Positions 24,627-33,723 of a stretch of 62,172 nt of DNA are shown here, one piece after another; positions within the stretch are counted from its first letter, which is position 1; each line of letters begins with the position of its first letter. The translations under genes and the position numbers were made by a program. Origin of the DNA: Prevotella illustrans (GTDB lineage Bacteria; Bacteroidota; Bacteroidia; Bacteroidales; Bacteroidaceae); NCBI RefSeq assembly GCF_017426725.1, contig NZ_JAERMS010000014.1, positions 1-62,172 of the forward strand. Direction: 5' to 3'. Below the pieces are notes generated by a model. That model worked only from the letters and a program-made list of their open reading frames with translations, made no database searches and had not been told where the DNA came from.

Positions 24627-26000
24627 TTATCTTAAAAGCGATTTGACGGATTCTTCAAAACGCTCACTTCTGGTATAACCTTTCTTCACTTTGTTGAACG
24701 CGAATTCGACAACAAGGCCACGTTGTACCAAGCCCATGATGTCATTCTTTGCCGTGGTGGCACTGACAAAGAATTTATTTTGAAGGTCCTTGACCGTGAG
24801 AACTTCCCGGGGATTGTCGGCAAACATCTTGACGATTTGCGCCTGCCGCTCATTGATGGCGCCCAGTAGCAGGAAAGTATTGGCAATCTTTTTTTCTTCT
24901 TGTTTCCTTTTCAGATAGCTTTGTAGCTGCTGGAACGAAAGATTCAGCACACGCAGATTGTAAGCAACGAAATAACCGATGTCGTTTCCGTCCGCTTCCG
25001 CGTATAAAAAAGATTTTTCGTACGAATTCTTCGACTTGGCGATAACACGTGATATGGACAGATATTCTGTCAGCCAATAGTTTTGTTTCAGCATATACCA
25101 GTAGAACAGGGCGCGAGCTGTTCGGCCATTACCGTCTGTAAACGGGTGCATGTAGGCCATCATGAAGTGGATGATGATTCCTTTGATAATAGGGTGGATA
25201 AACTCCGATGGCGTATCTTCGTTGAAAAAACGGCACAAGTCCTTTACGAATGTAGGTATATCGGAACTTGACGGAGGGCGATGAACAACTTCATGGGTGA
25301 TTCCGTTTTCTACGACAATATCGTCGTTAGTGCGGAAACGCCCTTCGTCCCGCGGATCGTCCAAGGTATTTTCCGTCATGAGATGGTGAACGTGTTGAAG
25401 CAATTCGGCGGATAACGGCGTGTTTTGGTTTTCAACGACAAACTGAATGGTTTGATAGTTGTTGGCTATCATCTGCTGCGACTTGTCTTTGGGCTTGGCT
25501 TTTTTGTACAACATCTCCTTCGCCACCTGTCGTGTCGTGGCGGCTCCTTCCATTTGGCTGGAGAATATCGCCTCTTCCATGAGCGAACTGATCAAATATC
25601 TTTCTTTGTTTTCGTTGGGTAGCAGACCGCCGGTTCCCCATGAGCCACCGAAATTCATGTCAAACTCATGGCATAGCCGTTGCATCTGGTTGGTGACGGA
25701 GAGCACTATGCCATATTTGTCCCAAACGCGCATCCTGTTACTGAGGCGTGACGCCTTGACGTAAGTCCACAGCTTTAGAGGCGTACATCCCTTTGGGTAT
25801 TTCTTGTATTTTACCGTGTCCCAGTATTCGTATTCTTCGTTGATCTTGTTTACCAGCGCGGCGATATTTTCGCTTGGCGGAACGATTAAAGTTTCAATCA
25901 GTTCTTCATCTTTAATCTTGGGGGAGTCCCGATAATGCTCATACGTCAGTGGTTGGATTCTTATCGCAAAGATGCAAATTCTTTCCAATTCTTCAAACAT
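24627..26000 (-). CDS. Fic-family protein (AMPylase type) with C-terminal winged-helix region
   Basis: Fic enzymes transfer AMP or other nucleotide parts to target proteins. The 457 residues show the complete active-site motif HPFTDGNGRTAR at 285-296 (catalytic H285). An inhibitory helix motif S-x3-E-G (S147 to G152, SSQMEG) lies ahead of the Fic core, so this is a class II Fic that restrains itself. The N-terminal 110 residues resemble Fic_N-type regions, and the C-terminal 100 look like a winged helix (EVLTVKDLQNKF, TTAKNDIMGLVQRGL). No antitoxin gene adjoins it. It sits alone between two large import loci, with copy 2 of the dispersed repeat at its 3' end. The target protein is unknown. 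Confidence 0.92.
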   Translation of the reverse strand: MFEELERICIFAIRIQPLTYEHYRDSPKIKDEELIETLIVPPSENIAALVNKINEEYEYWDTVKYKKYPKGCTPLKLWTYVKASRLSNRMRVWDKYGIVLSVTNQMQRLCHEFDMNFGGSWGTGGLLPNENKERYLISSLMEEAIFSSQMEGAATTRQVAKEMLYKKAKPKDKSQQMIANNYQTIQFVVENQNTPLSAELLQHVHHLMTENTLDDPRDEGRFRTNDDIVVENGITHEVVHRPPSSSDIPTFVKDLCRFFNEDTPSEFIHPIIKGIIIHFMMAYMHPFTDGNGRTARALFYWYMLKQNYWLTEYLSISRVIAKSKNSYEKSFLYAEADGNDIGYFVAYNLRVLNLSFQQLQSYLKRKQEEKKIANTFLLLGAINERQAQIVKMFADNPREVLTVKDLQNKFFVSATTAKNDIMGLVQRGLVVEFAFNKVKKGYTRSERFEESVKSLLR

Positions 26001-26164
26001 TGGAAAGAATTTGAATGATATTTTGTCTTTTACACACCGGTTTTCGTTTATGTTCCGCTATGGTTGAGACAGGAACACAAAGACGTATGTTATTTGAAAA
26101 GCATGGAATGAAAACGAAAAGAGAGTGCTTCGCGTCCCGTCTGTTGAGCGCGAAGTACGGAAGT

Positions 26165-27076
26165 TTACTTCTTTTCGTAGGGAATGACAAGTTTGAAGCC
26201 TTGTCCGCGCAGTACGGCGTCATGTTCCCGAACCTCTTCCACGAATAGTTTGTATTGACCTTCTTTCAGTCCGCTGTTAGAAAACTCATCGGGATAGGTC
26301 ATGGAGAGCGTCACGTTTACATGGCTTCCGACTACGGGATTGACGACGGCGGGAGTAATCTTCAGCACTCTTTTGGCGGTGTAGGGGCGTGCGCCGCTGC
26401 AGAACCATACGCCTATGCCGGGTCTTCGCACGGCCATGATGGTGTTCATGTGGGTATAAATACTGCGCGAAGTGGTGCTGTAGACGCCCACGCGGTCGGC
26501 CGTTCCTTCGCAGCGGACGACAACCTTCAGAGTCTTCTCCTTCTTGTCCTGCGCGATGACGCGTATTTTTGCCTCTCCCTCGTAGTGGGCCTGTATTTCG
26601 AGAATGCCTGTCTTGGCGTTCCACTTGGCATTCATGATTTTATCAGGGTCTTCTATTTGCAGCTCAGCGAAGTCTCCGCCACCGTTCAGACTGACGAACT
26701 TGCTTTCGTCGCGCGGGAAAAGACGTATCTCGGACTGGCTGATACTCAGTTCGGGCACAACGACGTTGATGTCGACGCGGCGCTTGAAGTCTCCCGAAAT
26801 GATGGTGGCATAGGTTTGTCCCTCCAGTATTCCGCTGATACGCAGCGTGTCTTTACTGATGGCTACGCCGGCAATTTTCGAGTCGGCCACGTTGGCGGTA
26901 TATTTTCCTGTGCCTCCCCGCAGGATGATCGTGCGGGTGGAAAGTTTGTTCAGAGCCACTTCCTTCAAGTCGTCGGCACCCACTTGGATATCTTTGGCTT
27001 CGGAATTGTCGTCGCTACAGGCCACAAACGCGGTGCCGCAACAGAGCAGCAATAGGTAAAAAAGTATTCTTTTCAT
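26165..27076 (-). CDS. Lipoprotein with bacterial Ig-like (BIG2-type) repeats, end of locus 2
   Basis: 303 residues with an SPII signal (lipobox FVAC, C20). The stretch of about 40-115 (RGGTGKYTANVADSKIAGVA to INVVV) has the strand spacing of a BIG2-type Ig domain, and a second similar unit seems to run from about 118 to 190. The last 100 residues are of unknown fold. No catalytic motif is seen. It is the last gene of the nine-gene locus 2, two bases after the FN3 protein gene, and probably a surface-exposed binding or scaffold protein; I do not recognise a named family. Confidence 0.6.
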   Translation of the reverse strand: MKRILFYLLLLCCGTAFVACSDDNSEAKDIQVGADDLKEVALNKLSTRTIILRGGTGKYTANVADSKIAGVAISKDTLRISGILEGQTYATIISGDFKRRVDINVVVPELSISQSEIRLFPRDESKFVSLNGGGDFAELQIEDPDKIMNAKWNAKTGILEIQAHYEGEAKIRVIAQDKKEKTLKVVVRCEGTADRVGVYSTTSRSIYTHMNTIMAVRRPGIGVWFCSGARPYTAKRVLKITPAVVNPVVGSHVNVTLSMTYPDEFSNSGLKEGQYKLFVEEVREHDAVLRGQGFKLVIPYEKK

Positions 27077-27078
27077 CG

Positions 27079-28245
27079 TTAGTCTACATTCAATTTATAT
27101 TCTATCTCCCATTTACGGTCGGGCGTTTCCTCGATTTCTATTTGCAAAAAGTGCATTCCTTTGTCCGGGAAAACGATGTTGCCGTCGGTGGGTGTGACGG
27201 GCTTACCGTCTATCCGGTAAGTGATTTTGGCGTTGGGGTCGGCCAAGTCGTGATAATACAGGCGCAGCGTTCTTGGGCAAGTTCCAACCTCGCGGATGGT
27301 GTAGAGGTAGGGAATGCGCCCTTCTTCATCGACGCCCATGTTCATCCGTTGTGTCTGTTGGGTAATCGGTTTGGAAGGATTCGATGTGTCGGCACCCTTG
27401 ACAGACTGCACGCTGAACGTGTAGGCCGTGCCCGGCTGAAGATGTTCCGCAACGTATGAAGTCGCTTTTGTGACAGCCAGCTCTTTACCGTTCATAATGA
27501 TTCGGTAGCCGGCATCCTTTTCGGTGATGGCATTCCATGATAATTCCATTTCGCGTTGCTGCGGTCTGACCACGACATTGGATGGCGCTTCGAGCGTTAC
27601 CGTCGGTTTTCCCTCTTTGGTTTGTACGAACGAGATGTCGTCGATGAGGATGTAGCCGTCTGATTCCGCCGACTTGTAATCATATTCGAGGTAGAAACCA
27701 ATGCCCGCTCTGTCAACTCCGGAGGGCGCTTTGAACGTGATGGTCTTCTGTTGCCATGTGTTGGAGAACCCCGAAGCCTTGTCGTTATCGCGCGTTTCTT
27801 TCCTTATCGTCTTGTAACCTTTATACCAGTCTACCGTTACAACGATGTTAGGGTTCTTGGCTTGCCCCTTATACCAATAGGTGAGCCGGTATTCTCCGTC
27901 CGCGTTGATCAGGATATGATTCGTGTTGAAGTCATTGTCGCGCGAATAGAATGAGCCGCCGTTGGGGTATAGCTTCAGGGCGAATACACCGCCGTGGGCA
28001 TCTTTCACTCTCGAAAAGCCTAATGACGAGTTGATATACCAATAAAGCGGTTTCTGATAGGGGTCAAAGGCTTCGGGGTTTTCTTCCTCCTCCTCGCCCT
28101 CTTCTTCATCATCGTTCGACGGAGGAGCAGCGGGTTTGGCGTATTCCTCAAATCCACCGTTAGGCAACAGCTCTTGATTCAGTTGCGCTTTGCCCACGAA
28201 GGGAAGCAGCAACAATAATATCGTGAAATAGATTCTATGTGTCAT
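27079..28245 (-). CDS. Secreted protein with CBM-like jelly roll and FN3 domain (locus 2)
   Basis: 388 residues; Sec signal ending FVGKA without a lipobox cysteine. Residues 28-207 look like a carbohydrate-binding-module-type beta sandwich (LLPNGGFEEY at the start, ILIDDISFVQ at the end). This domain carries an acidic run rich in Asp and Glu (45-55). Residues 217-296 form a fibronectin type III domain (PSNVVVRPQQREMELSWNA, LQPGTAYTFSVQSV). The last 90 residues form another small beta domain. It lies 12 bases after DUF4856 and 2 bases before the last gene, so it belongs to the operon. Probably a binding protein; no catalytic residues are seen. Confidence 0.65.
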   Translation of the reverse strand: MTHRIYFTILLLLLPFVGKAQLNQELLPNGGFEEYAKPAAPPSNDDEEEGEEEEENPEAFDPYQKPLYWYINSSLGFSRVKDAHGGVFALKLYPNGGSFYSRDNDFNTNHILINADGEYRLTYWYKGQAKNPNIVVTVDWYKGYKTIRKETRDNDKASGFSNTWQQKTITFKAPSGVDRAGIGFYLEYDYKSAESDGYILIDDISFVQTKEGKPTVTLEAPSNVVVRPQQREMELSWNAITEKDAGYRIIMNGKELAVTKATSYVAEHLQPGTAYTFSVQSVKGADTSNPSKPITQQTQRMNMGVDEEGRIPYLYTIREVGTCPRTLRLYYHDLADPNAKITYRIDGKPVTPTDGNIVFPDKGMHFLQIEIEETPDRKWEIEYKLNVD

Positions 28246-28257
28246 ACTGTGTGATGT

Positions 28258-29454
28258 TTATTGATTGGAACGTTTAATGTCGTCGAGTGTCAGCCCATAG
28301 CGTTTGCCGATGGCTGCCGCCACGTTTCTGAGAGAGCCTGTGGCCGACTCCGGAGCGAGTAACCGTTGCTTATCCCAAAGTCCGTTGCCTGTGGTCAGCT
28401 GGTCGATGTACGACTTTACTTCGTCGTAGGACAGGTGTGGCTTGCCCGAAGCCTGCAAGGTGAATTGCAAACCATAGAGCGCGCCGCATCCTTGCGACAG
28501 AAACACCAGCGCGTTTTGTTGTTCTTCGTCGAGATTGCTCAACGTGATGTCGCTCACCAGCAGGTTCATGGCTCTTGCGGCCGCCACTTTCGACAGTTCG
28601 GCTCTGATCAGTTGCAGTTGTGTTATAACCTCTTCGTAACGAAACTCGGTAAGGGCCAGCCGTCCTCGTGCGAAAGCGTTGTAGATGTCGATACGACTTT
28701 TGCGCAAAACAGACAAGCCGCCGGCCTGAACGAACGGAAGCCAATACTGGTAATAGCCGTAAGCCAGATCCCAATGGTGCTCAAGTTCGGTGTAATTGCG
28801 GCCGGGTAGCAGTGCGGTACGCTCGTGTTCGCGGCGCAATCGGCTGTCGTTGTAGAGGCTGTCGTTGAGGTGTACGTTGAGAATCTTGTCTAAATAGATA
28901 CCTCCCCACACGATGCCGTTGAACAGTTCGGCCACCACCAGTCCTTTCTCATCGGCGAAGGCAATGTTGACATCACCGATATTCAGGCCCACATAGCCGC
29001 CTTCCCCGGGCTTAGCCCTATGGTTGCGGTGGGTTCCGGGACTCGGTTTCGACAATCCGCTCAACACGCCCGTCGTCGTGAAAATATCCTCTACATCCTT
29101 CAGAACGCGTGTCCTGTCGGCCTTGTGCAAGGATGAGGCGGCCAGTTCTTCCCGTGGTTTCAGGCCGAACTCGCCGTTGTTGAAATAATCCTGCACCTTG
29201 GTCATGTTGGCCGGATACATGATCGAAGCGATTTTGAGATAGCTATTGTAGATATAGTCGAGCGGATCGCGCAGCAGACTGCATTCTAAATAGTCTACGC
29301 TGTTGCTGCCGTTGCGCTTGAACCGATAGCTGGGGTCGGGAATCTGCGGCTCTATGTAGGCGGACTCCACGGTCTCTCCTTCCCACTGGCTGCATGAAGT
29401 GAGGCCCGTGGGAAGCAAGATCAGTGCTATATAAATTAAAGTTTTCGTTCTCAT
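28258..29454 (-). CDS. DUF4856 (imelysin-related) lipoprotein (locus 2)
   Basis: 398 residues from the chosen start, with an SPII signal (lipobox LTSC). The helical core has the DUF4856 features: GGYVGLNIGDVNIAFADEKG, ELFNGIVWGGIYLDKIL, the YTELEHHWDLAYGYY segment, and NAFARGRLAL. DUF4856 is related to imelysin-type proteins that bind or process iron-related ligands in the envelope; that link is family knowledge and not proof of function here. A start at 29535 would overlap the upstream gene by 71 bases and put 27 extra residues before the signal, so I used the ATG at 29454, 10 bases after the previous stop. Confidence 0.78.
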   Translation of the reverse strand: MRTKTLIYIALILLPTGLTSCSQWEGETVESAYIEPQIPDPSYRFKRNGSNSVDYLECSLLRDPLDYIYNSYLKIASIMYPANMTKVQDYFNNGEFGLKPREELAASSLHKADRTRVLKDVEDIFTTTGVLSGLSKPSPGTHRNHRAKPGEGGYVGLNIGDVNIAFADEKGLVVAELFNGIVWGGIYLDKILNVHLNDSLYNDSRLRREHERTALLPGRNYTELEHHWDLAYGYYQYWLPFVQAGGLSVLRKSRIDIYNAFARGRLALTEFRYEEVITQLQLIRAELSKVAAARAMNLLVSDITLSNLDEEQQNALVFLSQGCGALYGLQFTLQASGKPHLSYDEVKSYIDQLTTGNGLWDKQRLLAPESATGSLRNVAAAIGKRYGLTLDDIKRSNQ

Positions 29455-29464
29455 TTTATATCTG

Positions 29465-30091
29465 TTAAGGGAGAATAATATAAGCGCAGAAGGGTGCTTT
29501 GATCTTGTCAAGCCCTTCCTCGTTCTGAAATTCATTCGCGCTCAGGGGCTTCACGATGGTGAATCCGTCTTCGGAAACGGCCGAAATGGTGGCCTTTACC
29601 GACGAGTTCTGCGGTCCTACACCATTGACACAAAGGTACATGGGGTAGCCCGACTTGGCCGTGAAGGTGAGCGTATAATCCTTTGCGTTGTTGAGAAAGG
29701 CATGAGCCGTTTCGTCGTTCTTGTTGCTGGTAATCGTGCGCAGCTGCTTTTCGGTGTCGATATAGCGGATGACGTAGCGCGACTCTATATCCTTTGCCGG
29801 CACGAGGCTGCCCTCGATGTTCACTTCCTTGAACGAACAGGTGAGTGTTACCTTATAAGTTCTCACGTTCTCGGTAATCTCTACGCCCGGATAAACATAG
29901 TCTGAAACGGGCGCGTCGGGGTCTCCCAGCTGCACGACTTGGTCTTCATACGAGATTTTCGGCTTCTCGATACCGGGAAACGGGAATAGTTTTTCGTAGT
30001 CTTCGTCGATATAGTCCTCGCTGTTACGGGAGCAACCCACGGCCAGCAGGGCCACGAAGAGAACGGCATATTTGCTTAGTTTCATATTCAT
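29465..30091 (-). CDS. Small lipoprotein of locus 2, family not recognised
   Basis: 208 residues with an SPII signal (LAVGC, C20). A short acidic stretch (NSEDYIDEDYEKLFPF) follows, then alternating beta strands (YKVTLTCSFKEVN, YVIRYIDTEKQL, YTLTFTAKSGYPMYLCVNG). The strand-rich layout would suit a small ligand-binding sandwich. I could not place it in HmuY or another named heme-binding family. It sits between DUF4302 (48 bases) and DUF4856 (10 bases) in the same operon. Confidence 0.6.
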   Translation of the reverse strand: MNMKLSKYAVLFVALLAVGCSRNSEDYIDEDYEKLFPFPGIEKPKISYEDQVVQLGDPDAPVSDYVYPGVEITENVRTYKVTLTCSFKEVNIEGSLVPAKDIESRYVIRYIDTEKQLRTITSNKNDETAHAFLNNAKDYTLTFTAKSGYPMYLCVNGVGPQNSSVKATISAVSEDGFTIVKPLSANEFQNEEGLDKIKAPFCAYIILP

Positions 30092-30139
30092 TGTCTTTTA
30101 TTTCTTTATTCTAAACGGTTCGTTGCGTCCTGTGTGGTG

Positions 30140-31180
30140 TTATTCCACGGGCGCGTCGTAAATCTCTGCCTTCAGTCCCGTGGGTTCGCCTTCAGGATGC
30201 AGGTGTTTGCTGACGAGGCGGGTGTGGCGCAGCAGCGGGTCGTAGACCGACACCAGTTCGGCCACAAAACGATTGCCTTCACGCTGGAAGTCGAAGAATA
30301 TCATGTTGCTGTCGTAGCGCAGGCCGGCTCTGAAGGTGATTCCGTGTTCCGTTCCGCTGTAACCCGAACCCAAACCGGTCATTTCCTTCGCGGGGTAATC
30401 GGGTATAGGATTCTTTTTTTGCGTAAAAAGGAAAAGATAATATCGCTTCTCCTTGATTTCTTTTAGTAAGGCCTGATTGGTTTCCACATTGCGTTTGACG
30501 TAGATGTCGCTGCGGAAATAGGTGCGCCCTCCACGGTGAATGAGCAGTTGCGGATTGATCATCTGTTCAAAGAAATCCCGGTTTTTGTAGGCTTTCCGTA
30601 CGGTAGCGGTTGTTTCTTCGGCACTTTTCAGTTTAGTGAACACAATGTATTCGCGGGCCGGTTGTAGATAGGCGGCGGTGCGAAACACCAGATCTCCGTC
30701 TTCGTTTTTGCCCATATAGAGGAAGTCTGAAGCACCGGCAAAGCGGTCGTTTACGAGCCTGTGCAGATAATTATAGGTGATAAAACTCAACTGTGTGTAG
30801 CTGTTGCGACTGACAAGATACTCGCTTTTCTGCGCTTCCGTCGTCGTTTGGTCGGTAAAGTCGGCCCGCATCTCCACGGTATTATCGGCATTGAACTTCA
30901 TGGTGAAGCAGTCGCCGCCGTAGCCGTAGCGTCCTCTGAATCCGTTTTGGGATATGAGTTCCGACGGATTGGAGAACAACAGTGAGTCGGTTTTGGGGAA
31001 ATAGAGGACGCGCCAGCCGTGAGAAGCACTTACGAGTTCGTCTTTCAGGGCAGTAATGCTTTCGCTGCTGCGCTGTGAAGGGGACTTGTCGAATGCGTCG
31101 TCGTCGGACGAGCAGGCCGTCAATAATGCGACGGCGAGCACGAAGCCGTATCGGAATAGATTTCTATAGTTCATTTTCAA
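30140..31180 (-). CDS. DUF4302 lipoprotein (locus 2)
   Basis: 346 residues; SPII signal with lipobox LTAC (C23). DUF4302 hallmarks are clear right after it: FDKSPSQRSSESITALKDEL, SHGWRVLYFPKT, then CFTMKFNADNTVEMRADF. DUF4302 proteins usually accompany SusCD pairs and the zinc-metallohydrolase lipoprotein seen upstream; their biochemical role is not known. The start codon overlaps the stop of the metallohydrolase gene (31177-31180), so the two are translationally coupled. Confidence 0.85.
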   Translation of the reverse strand: MKMNYRNLFRYGFVLAVALLTACSSDDDAFDKSPSQRSSESITALKDELVSASHGWRVLYFPKTDSLLFSNPSELISQNGFRGRYGYGGDCFTMKFNADNTVEMRADFTDQTTTEAQKSEYLVSRNSYTQLSFITYNYLHRLVNDRFAGASDFLYMGKNEDGDLVFRTAAYLQPAREYIVFTKLKSAEETTATVRKAYKNRDFFEQMINPQLLIHRGGRTYFRSDIYVKRNVETNQALLKEIKEKRYYLFLFTQKKNPIPDYPAKEMTGLGSGYSGTEHGITFRAGLRYDSNMIFFDFQREGNRFVAELVSVYDPLLRHTRLVSKHLHPEGEPTGLKAEIYDAPVE

Positions 31181-32142
31181 TGCTGTTTTACGTAAGAATA
31201 GATTCTGCGAACACTGACCACCTGCATCTGTTTGAGGTTGATGTGCCAGCTTTTCTGTACATATTCGTCGACGAAAGTTTGCTTTTCCGTAAACTCCTTA
31301 TAGGCTTGTTCGGCCTCTTTGGCATAGCGTTGGTTTACCTCGGGGTCGATGTCCGTGTCGGGTGTTTGGGCCGTAACAGAGGCATCGTACAGTTCTTTGG
31401 GCGTGGCAGTAAGCGTTGCGCTGATGATTTCGGCAAAGTCGTCTTCGGCCGAAAGGAACGAGAGCATCGTGTAAAAGCCTCGTTTGTTGGCGTAGGCATC
31501 CAGTCCGAACTTCTCTTTTCCTGTGCGGGCGTAGCCCAACGGTGCGGCAATCTGCTCGGTGGAACCCGTGTAGCGGTGGCCGCTGATGGTGAGAAACTTG
31601 TCGCGGTCGTAGGGAATGAGTTCCATAAGACGCTTGGCCAGCTGGTGATGGACGCTACGCATGAGCACGAACAGTTTGTCGGCGTCGCTCGGTTTGAAGT
31701 CGTTCACGTTGTAGAGACACATCTCCGCCGCCGTCAGTCGGGGATTGTAGAGACGCTCTACGCCGTTTTCATCGGGGTTGCCGCCACCATAGAGATAGAG
31801 TTTAATGGGCAGGCGACCGAGCAGAAAGTCATTGCCTCCGACTTCTTTCAGCCGATAGGTTTCCAGTCCCAGCTCTTTAACGGCTTCGAGTACGGCACGT
31901 ACGTTCTCTAATTTGGGCGGATAGATGAACGTGCCTGTCGAACCGGCGTTCTTTTCCCAGCGATAGATTACTTCGATACCGTAGGGTTTTGTGATGTTGT
32001 CGAGTATCCACTTATCCAGCTCAGTGGTCTCTATCTGCTTTTTGCCATCGTCGATCACGCTCCTGTCGCTTAGCTTTTCTTCGCTGCATCCCATGAGGAT
32101 GAGGGGCATGAGGAAGGCAAGGTATATCTTTTTCAGTTTCAT
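31177..32142 (-). CDS. Substrate-import-associated zinc-metallohydrolase-family lipoprotein with a destroyed HExxH motif (locus 2)
   Basis: 321 residues; SPII signal (lipobox LMGC). Family features are present: EVIYRWEKN near residue 57, YPPKLENVRAVLEAV near 74, SAEDDFAEIIS near 231. Members normally carry HHEFGH as the zinc-binding catalytic motif, but here the matching segment (residues 165-170) reads HHQLAK: the catalytic Glu is Gln167 and the last His is Lys170. It is therefore probably not an active protease, although the reading frame is intact. It overlaps DUF4302 by 4 bases and lies 40 bases after susD. It may serve as a binding or scaffold subunit. The family call is confident; loss of activity is inferred. 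Confidence 0.8.
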   Translation of the reverse strand: MKLKKIYLAFLMPLILMGCSEEKLSDRSVIDDGKKQIETTELDKWILDNITKPYGIEVIYRWEKNAGSTGTFIYPPKLENVRAVLEAVKELGLETYRLKEVGGNDFLLGRLPIKLYLYGGGNPDENGVERLYNPRLTAAEMCLYNVNDFKPSDADKLFVLMRSVHHQLAKRLMELIPYDRDKFLTISGHRYTGSTEQIAAPLGYARTGKEKFGLDAYANKRGFYTMLSFLSAEDDFAEIISATLTATPKELYDASVTAQTPDTDIDPEVNQRYAKEAEQAYKEFTEKQTFVDEYVQKSWHINLKQMQVVSVRRIYSYVKQH

Positions 32143-32182
32143 TTGATTACTTCATTTTGTCTGTTTGAGGATTCATGAGAAT

Positions 32183-33712
32183 TTATCTGATGGGCTCGTT
32201 GCGCTCCCGAGGGTTGGCGGCAAGACCTCTCTGTATGGCCTCGGCCGGTATTTGGAGCACCTTGCGGGGATCTTCTTTCTCCAGCGGGAAGTAATAGGAG
32301 CTCTTCGACGAGCGCTTAACACCCAGATGGAAACGTCGGATGTCGAACCATCGGAGACCTTCCTGATAGAACTCTTTCTGTCGGAAATCAAGGAATAGCT
32401 TCACTAAGGCCAGTTGTTTCAGCGTCAGTCCGTAAAAAGGTGTGTAGATATTGTAGTTCGCACTGTTTGTAGAAGTGTACACAAACCTTTCCACCGAGGG
32501 GATGAAACCGAACTTTCCTTGCATGTATTGTAGGAAATCATCGATAGCTCGGTTGTAGTTTCTCAACATGGCATGTGCTTCCATTCGGTTCAGGAGCACC
32601 TCGTCTACCGTGAAAAGTACGTTTGTCACGTAGAGACCGCGGGGTTTGGAGCCCGTACTCTCCGCGTTGGAAAGCTCGTCGAACTTGGCCAAATAGCGGC
32701 CTGTAGTGACGGGAGCGGCTGAAGATGTGAAGATATAGGTGCCGATGAAGTTCATTTTTTCATAGTTGCGTCCGCCCTCTATGCCTTTTTGAGCAAAGAT
32801 TTTGTCTACCGTTCCGAATGTGGAACCGTACTTTTCGATGGGCGTTGTGCGAGCTAAACGCGACTCTGTGGTCGTCAGAAGCAGGTTGGCGGGTTCGGTC
32901 GCGGTGGCATATCGGCGATAAAGACTCTTGTGATTAAACTCCAACTCTTCGGCGTATCGTTTCCACGAACGGAGCTGTGTCTTCGGATCACCGCCTAAAA
33001 CGTAGTCCGCATAGGCTATGACCGATTTCCAATCGCCTTTCATCAGATAGAAGCGAGAGGCGAAAGCATAGGCCGCTTTCTTGTTGAAATGGAACTTGGG
33101 ATGTTTGTAATACGTGTCCGAAACTAAAGAAATACCTAACTTCAAGTCCTTTTCAATCTTATCGTAGACTTCCTGTACCGTGCCCCGCTGGTAGTCAACC
33201 AAGGCATGTTTCTCAGGTTTCGTGATGTAGGGGATACCCGGATCGGTCGCTTTTCCGCCGTAAGGTTCCGACCAAATGTTGACCAACATGAAATGCAGGT
33301 AGGCCCTTAGCAGGAACGCCTCTCCGTACAAGGCTTTCACGCGTTCGTTCTTGGGATAACGGCTTAGCAGTTCCAACGCCTTGTTGGCCTGCGCGATGCC
33401 TTTGTAACAGGCGTTCCAGTAGTTCAACGGCGTATCAAGATCTTCCTGATCGTAGTCTTCCCAAAAGAACATGGCTTCGTTTAGCCGTGAGTGTATGCCG
33501 TTGACACGTTCCTCAACGTTGTCGGTGCGAGGTTCCAGAAACGGGATATAGCTTGCCTCGGGATAGGCTCCTGTAAGCAGTTCGGCTATCTTTTCCTCGG
33601 AATCGATATCGACATCCAGTTCCGAATCAGGGCTCTTGTCAAGGTAATCGTTACAGCCGACGAATAGAAAAGCGGCGACCGCAAACAATAATAAGGATAT
33701 ATTTACTTTCAT
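32183..33712 (-). CDS. SusD/RagB-family lipoprotein (locus 2)
   Basis: Substrate-capturing partner of the SusC channel. 509 residues with an SPII signal (lipobox LFVGC) followed by the classic NDYLDKSPDSELDVDIDSEE opening. SusD helical pairs follow, including FLLRAYLHFMLVNIWSEPYGG (AYLHF motif near residue 140). The C-terminus carries LDFRQKEFYQEGLRWFDIRRF, the usual closing helix. 11 bases after susC and 40 before the metallohydrolase gene. Confidence 0.93.
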   Translation of the reverse strand: MKVNISLLLFAVAAFLFVGCNDYLDKSPDSELDVDIDSEEKIAELLTGAYPEASYIPFLEPRTDNVEERVNGIHSRLNEAMFFWEDYDQEDLDTPLNYWNACYKGIAQANKALELLSRYPKNERVKALYGEAFLLRAYLHFMLVNIWSEPYGGKATDPGIPYITKPEKHALVDYQRGTVQEVYDKIEKDLKLGISLVSDTYYKHPKFHFNKKAAYAFASRFYLMKGDWKSVIAYADYVLGGDPKTQLRSWKRYAEELEFNHKSLYRRYATATEPANLLLTTTESRLARTTPIEKYGSTFGTVDKIFAQKGIEGGRNYEKMNFIGTYIFTSSAAPVTTGRYLAKFDELSNAESTGSKPRGLYVTNVLFTVDEVLLNRMEAHAMLRNYNRAIDDFLQYMQGKFGFIPSVERFVYTSTNSANYNIYTPFYGLTLKQLALVKLFLDFRQKEFYQEGLRWFDIRRFHLGVKRSSKSSYYFPLEKEDPRKVLQIPAEAIQRGLAANPRERNEPIR

Positions 33713-33723
33713 ATTTATTCTTG

